Positions 59,293 to 64,000 of a stretch of DNA of 64,000 bases are shown here, piece by piece. Made by a program: the position numbers and the translations under genes. This stretch comes from Pseudorhodoferax soli. Lineage in GTDB: Bacteria; Pseudomonadota; Gammaproteobacteria; Burkholderiales; Burkholderiaceae_C. Location of the stretch: positions 62,001-126,000 of the forward strand of contig NZ_QPJK01000004.1 of assembly GCF_003337555.1 (NCBI RefSeq), in the 5' to 3' direction. The notes beneath the pieces are model-generated. The model saw only the letters and a program-made list of their open reading frames with translations, did not search any database and was not told the origin of the DNA. The stretch's first letter is position 1. Each line of letters starts with the position of its first letter.

Positions 59293-62100
59293 ATGACCCG
59301 CGACCCCGGCACCGGTTCCGTCATCCCCCGTGACCCTTTGTTAACGCAGCCCCTCTCCGATTCCCCTGCCGACCGCCCGGCCATGGCCACGCATTCGCGC
59401 TTCGTGCAGCGCCTGCGCCGCCGCTACGCGGCCGAACTGCCGATGCTGCCGCCGGGGCCGCCGCGCAAGGCCGCCATGCAGGCCACGCTGGCGCAGCTGC
59501 TGGCCCAGGGCCACGGCCTCAGCGCAGCGCTGCGCATGCTGCGCCAGCTGGTCATGGAGCGCCTGGTGGTGCTCGATTGCGAGCAGCAGTCCGACCTCGC
59601 GGTGGTGACCACGGCCGTCACCGAGCTGGCCGAGCTGGCACTCGACCATGCCCTGCTGCAGGCCGAGCGCGAACTCGACGAAGGCCACGGCATGCCCTGC
59701 ACGGCCGACGGCCGGCGCGCCCAGCTGTGGGTCATCGGCATGGGCAAGCTGGGCGCGCGCGAGCTCAATGTCTCCAGCGACATCGACCTGATCTACATCT
59801 ACGACCAGGACGGCGAGACCGCCGGCACGGCCGCGGGACGTGGGCGCATCAGCAACCACGAGTACTTCTCGCGCGCCATCAAGACCGTCTACGCGCTGGT
59901 CGGCGAAACCACCGAGCACGGTTTCGTGTTCCGCGTCGACCTGGCGCTGCGCCCGCACGGCAACTCGGGCCCGCCGGCCATCTCGCTCGGCGCGCTGGAG
60001 GACTACCTGCAGGTGCAGGGCCGCGAGTGGGAGCGCTTCGCCTGGCTCAAGAGCCGCGTGGTGGCACCGCGCCGCTGCGTGGAGGACAGCTCGGCCAGCG
60101 AGCTGCGCAGCGTCGTGCTGCCCTTCGTGTTCCGCCGCTACCTGGACTACAACGTGTTCGAGGCGCTGCGCACGCTGCACCGGCAGATCCGCGAACACGC
60201 CGCACGCCGCGCCGCCGGCCATCCCGAGCGCGCCAACGACGTCAAGCTCTCGCGCGGCGGCATCCGCGAGATCGAGTTCATCGTGCAGTTGCTGCAGGTG
60301 GTGCGCGGCGGCCAGTTCCCCGAACTGCGCACGCGCTCCACGCTGGACGCGCTGCCGCGCCTGACCCGCGCCGGGCTCATGCCCCAGGCCACGGCCGAGT
60401 CGCTGGCCCAGGCCTACGTGTTCCTGCGCCGCGTGGAACACCGCATCCAATACCTGGACGACCAGCAGACCCATGTGCTGCCCTCGGGCGACGAGGACCT
60501 GGCCTGGATCGCCGAGACCATGGGCTATGCCTCGTGCTGCCCCTTCCTGTCCGAGCTGGACCAGCACCGCGAGTTCGTCGCGCAGGAGTTCGACATCCTG
60601 CTCGGCGGCGACGCCAAGCCCTGCAAGGGCAATTGCAAGGGCGGCCCCAAGGCCCAGGGCGCCGCGGCGGTGCCGGACTTCGACGCCGTGCTCGAACGCC
60701 TGCCGGCCGACTTCCGCCAGCGCATCGAGGCCTGGCGCAACCATCCGCGCGTGGCGGCGCTGCGCGACGAGAGCCGCGGCCGCCTGCTGCGCCTGGTGCA
60801 GCGCACGGCCGACTGGCTGCGCGACGAGCATCCGGGCGAAGGCATCGACGCGACGCACCGGTTGCAGGGCGCACTGCGCTGGACCGACTGGGTCGAGCCG
60901 CTGCTGCGCCGCGAGAGCTACCTCGCGCTGCTGCTGGAGCGCCCGGCCACCCACGAACGCCTGCTGCGCCTGCTGGGCGCGGCGCGCTGGCCGGCGCGCT
61001 ACCTGCTGCGCCACCCCGGCGTGATCGACGAGCTGGCCTCGGCCTCGATGCTGGCCGAACGCTTCGTGCCCGAGGCCTTCGAGAGCGAACTGGAAGAGCG
61101 CCGCGCCTCGCTGGCGCGCACCGGCGAGGACGACGAAGAGGAGCTGCTCAACCTGCTGCGCCGCGCCCACCATGCCGAAGCCTTCCGCACGCTGGCGCGC
61201 GACGTGGAGGGCCGGCTGACCGTGGAGCAGGTGGCCGACGACCTCTCCGCACTGGCCGACACCATGCTGCGCGTGACGGCCCGCTGGTGCTGGCAGCGCC
61301 TGAAGAACGCCCACCGCGACGAGCCGCAGTACGCCATCATCGGCTACGGCAAGCTGGGCGGCAAAGAGCTGGGCTACGGCAGCGACCTGGACATCGTCTT
61401 CGTCTACGAGGACGAAGACGAGCGCGCACCCGAGGCCTATGCGGCCTTCGTGCGCAAGATGATCAACTGGCTGACCGTCAAGACGCGCGAGGGCGACCTG
61501 TTCGAGATCGACACCGCGCTGCGGCCGAACGGCAACTCCGGCCTGCTCATCACCAGCTTCGAGGCCTACGCCAACTACCAGAAGGGCCGCGGCAGCAACA
61601 CCGCATGGACCTGGGAACACCAGGCCATGACGCGCGCGCGCTTCGTCGTCGGCATGGATGCGCTGCAGCCGCGCTTCGACGCCGTGCGCAGCGCCGTGGT
61701 GACCTCCGAACGCGACGCGCAGGCGCTGCGCAGCGAGATCGTCGCCATGCGCGAGAAGGTCCGCGCCGCCCACCCGGTCCGCGGCCAGAAGTTCGACCTC
61801 AAGCACAGCCCCGGTGGCATGGTCGATGCCGAGTTCGCCGTGCAGTACCTGGTGCTGGCGCACTCCGCCCGGCATGCCGAACTCATCGCCAACGTGGGCA
61901 ACATCGCGCTGCTGCACCGCGCCGAGGCCTGCGGCCTGCTGCCCACGGGCGTGGGCCACGCCGCGGCCGATGCTTACCGCGAGCTGCGCCACCTGCAGCA
62001 CCGCGCGCGGCTGGACGAAGCGCCCACGCAGGTTGAGGCTGCAGAAGTGGCCAGCGAACGCGAGGCCGTGCTGGCGCTGTGGCACGCCGTGTTCGACTGA
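59293..62100 (+). CDS. glnE: Glutamine synthetase adenylyltransferase/adenylyl-removing enzyme (935 aa)
   Basis: Adenylylates glutamine synthetase when nitrogen is plentiful and removes AMP when it is scarce, under PII control. Two nucleotidyltransferase modules are seen: GMGKLGARELNVSSDIDLIY at about 149-168 (de-adenylylation) and GYGKLGGKELGYGSDLDIVF at about 683-702 (adenylylation). RNNSG-type metal sites and the KHSPGGMVDAEFAVQY region are intact. An ATG at codon 31 (59383) is an alternative start. rraA-like follows three bases after its stop. Confidence 0.95.
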   Translation: MTRDPGTGSVIPRDPLLTQPLSDSPADRPAMATHSRFVQRLRRRYAAELPMLPPGPPRKAAMQATLAQLLAQGHGLSAALRMLRQLVMERLVVLDCEQQSDLAVVTTAVTELAELALDHALLQAERELDEGHGMPCTADGRRAQLWVIGMGKLGARELNVSSDIDLIYIYDQDGETAGTAAGRGRISNHEYFSRAIKTVYALVGETTEHGFVFRVDLALRPHGNSGPPAISLGALEDYLQVQGREWERFAWLKSRVVAPRRCVEDSSASELRSVVLPFVFRRYLDYNVFEALRTLHRQIREHAARRAAGHPERANDVKLSRGGIREIEFIVQLLQVVRGGQFPELRTRSTLDALPRLTRAGLMPQATAESLAQAYVFLRRVEHRIQYLDDQQTHVLPSGDEDLAWIAETMGYASCCPFLSELDQHREFVAQEFDILLGGDAKPCKGNCKGGPKAQGAAAVPDFDAVLERLPADFRQRIEAWRNHPRVAALRDESRGRLLRLVQRTADWLRDEHPGEGIDATHRLQGALRWTDWVEPLLRRESYLALLLERPATHERLLRLLGAARWPARYLLRHPGVIDELASASMLAERFVPEAFESELEERRASLARTGEDDEEELLNLLRRAHHAEAFRTLARDVEGRLTVEQVADDLSALADTMLRVTARWCWQRLKNAHRDEPQYAIIGYGKLGGKELGYGSDLDIVFVYEDEDERAPEAYAAFVRKMINWLTVKTREGDLFEIDTALRPNGNSGLLITSFEAYANYQKGRGSNTAWTWEHQAMTRARFVVGMDALQPRFDAVRSAVVTSERDAQALRSEIVAMREKVRAAHPVRGQKFDLKHSPGGMVDAEFAVQYLVLAHSARHAELIANVGNIALLHRAEACGLLPTGVGHAAADAYRELRHLQHRARLDEAPTQVEAAEVASEREAVLALWHAVFD

Positions 62101-62103
62101 CCC

Positions 62104-62652
62104 ATGGCGCCACCCAAGACATCCGACCTCTGCGACGCCTGCGACACCGCGCAGGTCTGCACGCTGGCGCTGCGCGGCTACGGCCTGCGCCGCGCCTTCG
62201 CCGGCAGCATCCGCACGATCCGCTGCTTCGAGGACATCGCGCTGATGCGCGATCTGCTCGGCCAGCCCGGCCATGGCCAGGTGCTGGTCATCGACGGCGG
62301 CGGCTCGCTCGCGCATGCGCTGTTCGGCGACATCATGGCCGAGAAGGCCAGCCGCAACGGCTGGGCCGGCCTGGTGATCCATGGCGCTATCCGCGACTGC
62401 GTGGAGATCGACACGATCGACATCGGCGTGAAGGCCCTGGGCACGGTGCCGCGGCGCGGCGGGCGCGGCAACGGCGGCGAGGTCGATGTGCCGGTCAGCT
62501 TCGGCGGCGTGACCTTCACGCCGGGCCTGCGCCTGGTGGCGGACGCGGACGGCGTGATCGTGCTGCCGCCCGGACTGACCGAGGCCGACATCGACACCGC
62601 CGATGCACTGGCCGCCACGGCGGCCTACACCACAGACGCGCCACGCACCTGA
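62104..62652 (+). CDS. RraA-like protein, aldolase/RNase E regulator fold (182 aa)
   Basis: An RraA/HMG-aldolase fold protein. The shared motif is GGGSLAHALFGDIMAEKA with the later IHGAIRDC: the Asp of the first and the Arg-Asp of the second are the metal- and substrate-binding residues of 4-hydroxy-4-methyl-2-oxoglutarate aldolases/oxaloacetate decarboxylases, so it may be catalytic instead of, or besides, inhibiting RNase E. It lies three bases behind glnE. Its stop abuts that of the LuxR-type gene (TGATCA). Confidence 0.85.
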   Translation: MAPPKTSDLCDACDTAQVCTLALRGYGLRRAFAGSIRTIRCFEDIALMRDLLGQPGHGQVLVIDGGGSLAHALFGDIMAEKASRNGWAGLVIHGAIRDCVEIDTIDIGVKALGTVPRRGGRGNGGEVDVPVSFGGVTFTPGLRLVADADGVIVLPPGLTEADIDTADALAATAAYTTDAPRT

Positions 62653-63441
62653 TCAGGCCCGGCTGCGCAGCAGGTCCTTGACCGAGCGCAGGCCGAGCCG
62701 CCGGAACGCGCGGTACTGCAGCGTGCGCACGGTGCTCAGCGCCACGCCCAGGTCCAGCGCCGCCTCCCTGGCCGTGCGGCCGGCCGCGAGACGGTCCAGC
62801 ACCTCGCGTTCGCGCGGGCTCAGGCGCAGCAGCTCGCCCGCCAGCCCGGCCGCCACGGGGGCGCCGGCCGCCACCACGCGGCCATGCGCGGCCGTGGCCT
62901 CGGCCAGCAGCGCCGCATGCGCCTCCAGCAAGGCGAAGTCCGCCGCAGCGAACGCCGGCTGCGCCAGGCTGCGGTAGCAGCTGATGGCCGCACGCTGCCC
63001 GCTCGGCGAGAGCACCAGCACCGAGGCGCGCTCGCGGATGCCGACCTCGGTGTAGCAGGCGGCGCGGTAGGCCGCGTCGGCCAGCTCGTCGCCGCGGTGG
63101 TGGCCCAGCCACAGCTGGGCACGTGCCGGCCGCTTGCGCGCGGCCAGCCAGACCAGCATGGGATCGACACGGTCGAAGCGCTCGGCCACGTAGCGGCCGG
63201 CCGTGCGCTCGGCCGTGTCGCCATAGCTGCTGGCGGCCGACACGGTCTCGATGCGGCCGCTGGCGCCCACCGCGAACACGGTGCAGAAGGTCACGGGCAG
63301 CAGCTCCTGCAGGGCCGCCAGGTAGTGCGCCGCCAGCCGCGCCGTGCCCACGCCGGCCAGCACACCGCCGACCACGCGGGCGGCCAGCGCCTGGTCGGAG
63401 GGGGTGATGCGCCAGCGTTGCATGGGGTTTGTCCTTGTCAT
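62653..63441 (-). CDS. LuxR-family transcriptional regulator (262 aa)
   Basis: The C-terminal LuxR helix-turn-helix is LSPREREVLDRLAAGRTARE, then LGVALSTVRTLQYRAFRRLGL. The N-terminal about 190 residues form a sensor-like region (FCTVFAVGASGRIETVSAAS) of GAF-like character without a receiver Asp, so it likely responds to a small ligand. It is divergent from the flavin hydroxylase gene and is its probable regulator. A second ATG at 63423 could be the start. Confidence 0.82.
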   Translation of the reverse strand: MTRTNPMQRWRITPSDQALAARVVGGVLAGVGTARLAAHYLAALQELLPVTFCTVFAVGASGRIETVSAASSYGDTAERTAGRYVAERFDRVDPMLVWLAARKRPARAQLWLGHHRGDELADAAYRAACYTEVGIRERASVLVLSPSGQRAAISCYRSLAQPAFAAADFALLEAHAALLAEATAAHGRVVAAGAPVAAGLAGELLRLSPREREVLDRLAAGRTAREAALDLGVALSTVRTLQYRAFRRLGLRSVKDLLRSRA

Positions 63442-63515
63442 CAGAACTTACTACACACGCCGGCGTATCGGCTCCGCACAATCCCGCCATCGCGCAGAAA
63501 CCGAGGAGACAGAAA

Positions 63516-64000
63516 ATGCCCGCACCCGAGCCCCCGCCGCCGTCCGTCGGCGCCTTCCACTACACCCGCCACGCGCCGCAACTGCCGCCGCTGCAGGACG
63601 GCCGGGACACCCGCCGCCATGCCGTGGCCATCGCCGGTGGCGGCCCGGTCGGCATGGCGCTGGCGCTGGGCCTGGCCGTGCAGGGCGTGCCCAGCGTGCT
63701 GCTGGAGGCCGACGACACGGTCTGCACCGGCAGCCGCGCGATCTGCGTCTCGCGCCGCAGCCTGCAGATCCTGCAGCGCCTGGGCGCGCTCGAGCCCTTC
63801 CTGGCCAAGGGCCTGCCGTGGACCGCCGGGCGCAGCTTCTACCAGACCACCGAGGTGCTGCGCTTCGCCATGCCGCACGACGCCAGCCAGAAGCTGCCGC
63901 CCATGCTGAACCTGTCACAGTACTACATCGAGCAGTTCCTGCTCGACGCGATCGGCCGCTGCAACGCCGCCACGCCGGGCCTGATCGATCTGCGCTGGAG
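63516..64000 (+). CDS. FAD-dependent aromatic hydroxylase, N-terminal part (cut by the window edge)
   Basis: About 161 residues are present before the window ends. After a Pro-rich start of about 35 residues comes the FAD fold AIAGGGPVGMALALGLAVQG, then LEADDTVCTGSRAICVSRRS, typical of class A hydroxylases of the 3-(3-hydroxyphenyl)propionate/4-hydroxybenzoate group. The substrate cannot be told from this part. The ATG at 63516 has GAGGAG nearby. It is divergent from the LuxR-type regulator with 74 bases between. Confidence 0.8.
   Translation, partial: MPAPEPPPPSVGAFHYTRHAPQLPPLQDGRDTRRHAVAIAGGGPVGMALALGLAVQGVPSVLLEADDTVCTGSRAICVSRRSLQILQRLGALEPFLAKGLPWTAGRSFYQTTEVLRFAMPHDASQKLPPMLNLSQYYIEQFLLDAIGRCNAATPGLIDLRW

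Overview
The window is high-GC, densely packed bacterial chromosome with long one-strand operons and many ATGA or GTGA gene overlaps. The gene content points to a betaproteobacterium of the order Burkholderiales, most likely Comamonadaceae (Variovorax/Acidovorax-like). The main reasons are three orphan TctC/Bug solute receptors, a GlnE, SelD and FruBKA set of proteobacterial type, a MocR-controlled nitrilase cluster and bad/ali alicyclic-acid genes. This placement is inferred from gene content; there is no rRNA in the window. I see no tRNA, rRNA, CRISPR array, insertion sequence or prophage.

Layout. 1-8.9 kb holds stress and housekeeping genes: a universal stress protein, 3-methyladenine glycosylase I, an alpha/beta hydrolase with a flavin monooxygenase, a LysR gene divergent from a small oxidoreductase/SnoaL pair, pyruvate oxidase, Dps, and a DUF3072 gene behind a near-consensus LexA box. 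8.9-14.7 kb holds a hybrid histidine kinase, a single-domain receiver, a divergent OmpR-type regulator, a UBP zinc finger paired with a thioredoxin-reductase-like enzyme, and a decayed MFS transporter. 15.0-23.7 kb is a complete Nit1C-type nitrilase cluster (eight genes) with a divergent MocR regulator and repeated ATGCRATCAA motifs between them. 23.7-30.2 kb is a five-gene operon (IolC-DUF2090 fusion, two TctC receptors, SDR, HAD phosphatase) with a divergent RpiR regulator. 30.2-32.5 kb holds a ParE-type toxin-antitoxin pair and a LOG-like/TerB/esterase trio.

32.5-40.4 kb is the fructose phosphotransferase system fruBKA followed by a pyrophosphate-type phosphofructokinase, with a divergent LacI-family regulator and two copies of its probable operator. 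40.4-47.6 kb holds selD and then badR, divergent from badH-badI-aliB-aliA-tctC, which encodes much of cyclohexanecarboxylate degradation. 47.6-51.6 kb holds a HigBA module, the lytic transglycosylase MltA, a divergent 43-residue membrane protein sharing one CATG start, an ABC exporter and a 24-residue membrane peptide. 51.7-59.3 kb is a translationally coupled chain yhdP - nit2-like - sensor kinase - FixJ-type regulator. 59.3-64.0 kb holds glnE, an RraA-like gene, a LuxR-type regulator and the start of a flavin hydroxylase cut by the window edge.

The catabolic blocks share one design: a dedicated regulator (LysR, MocR, RpiR, LacI, MarR or LuxR) divergent from its target operon, with a visible inverted or phased repeat in the gap in five of the six cases. 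The least explained items are the SOS-type DUF3072 gene, the unusual cysteine spacing of the Nit1C radical-SAM protein, the incomplete inositol-like operon built around orphan TctC receptors, and the UBP zinc finger/oxidoreductase pair.
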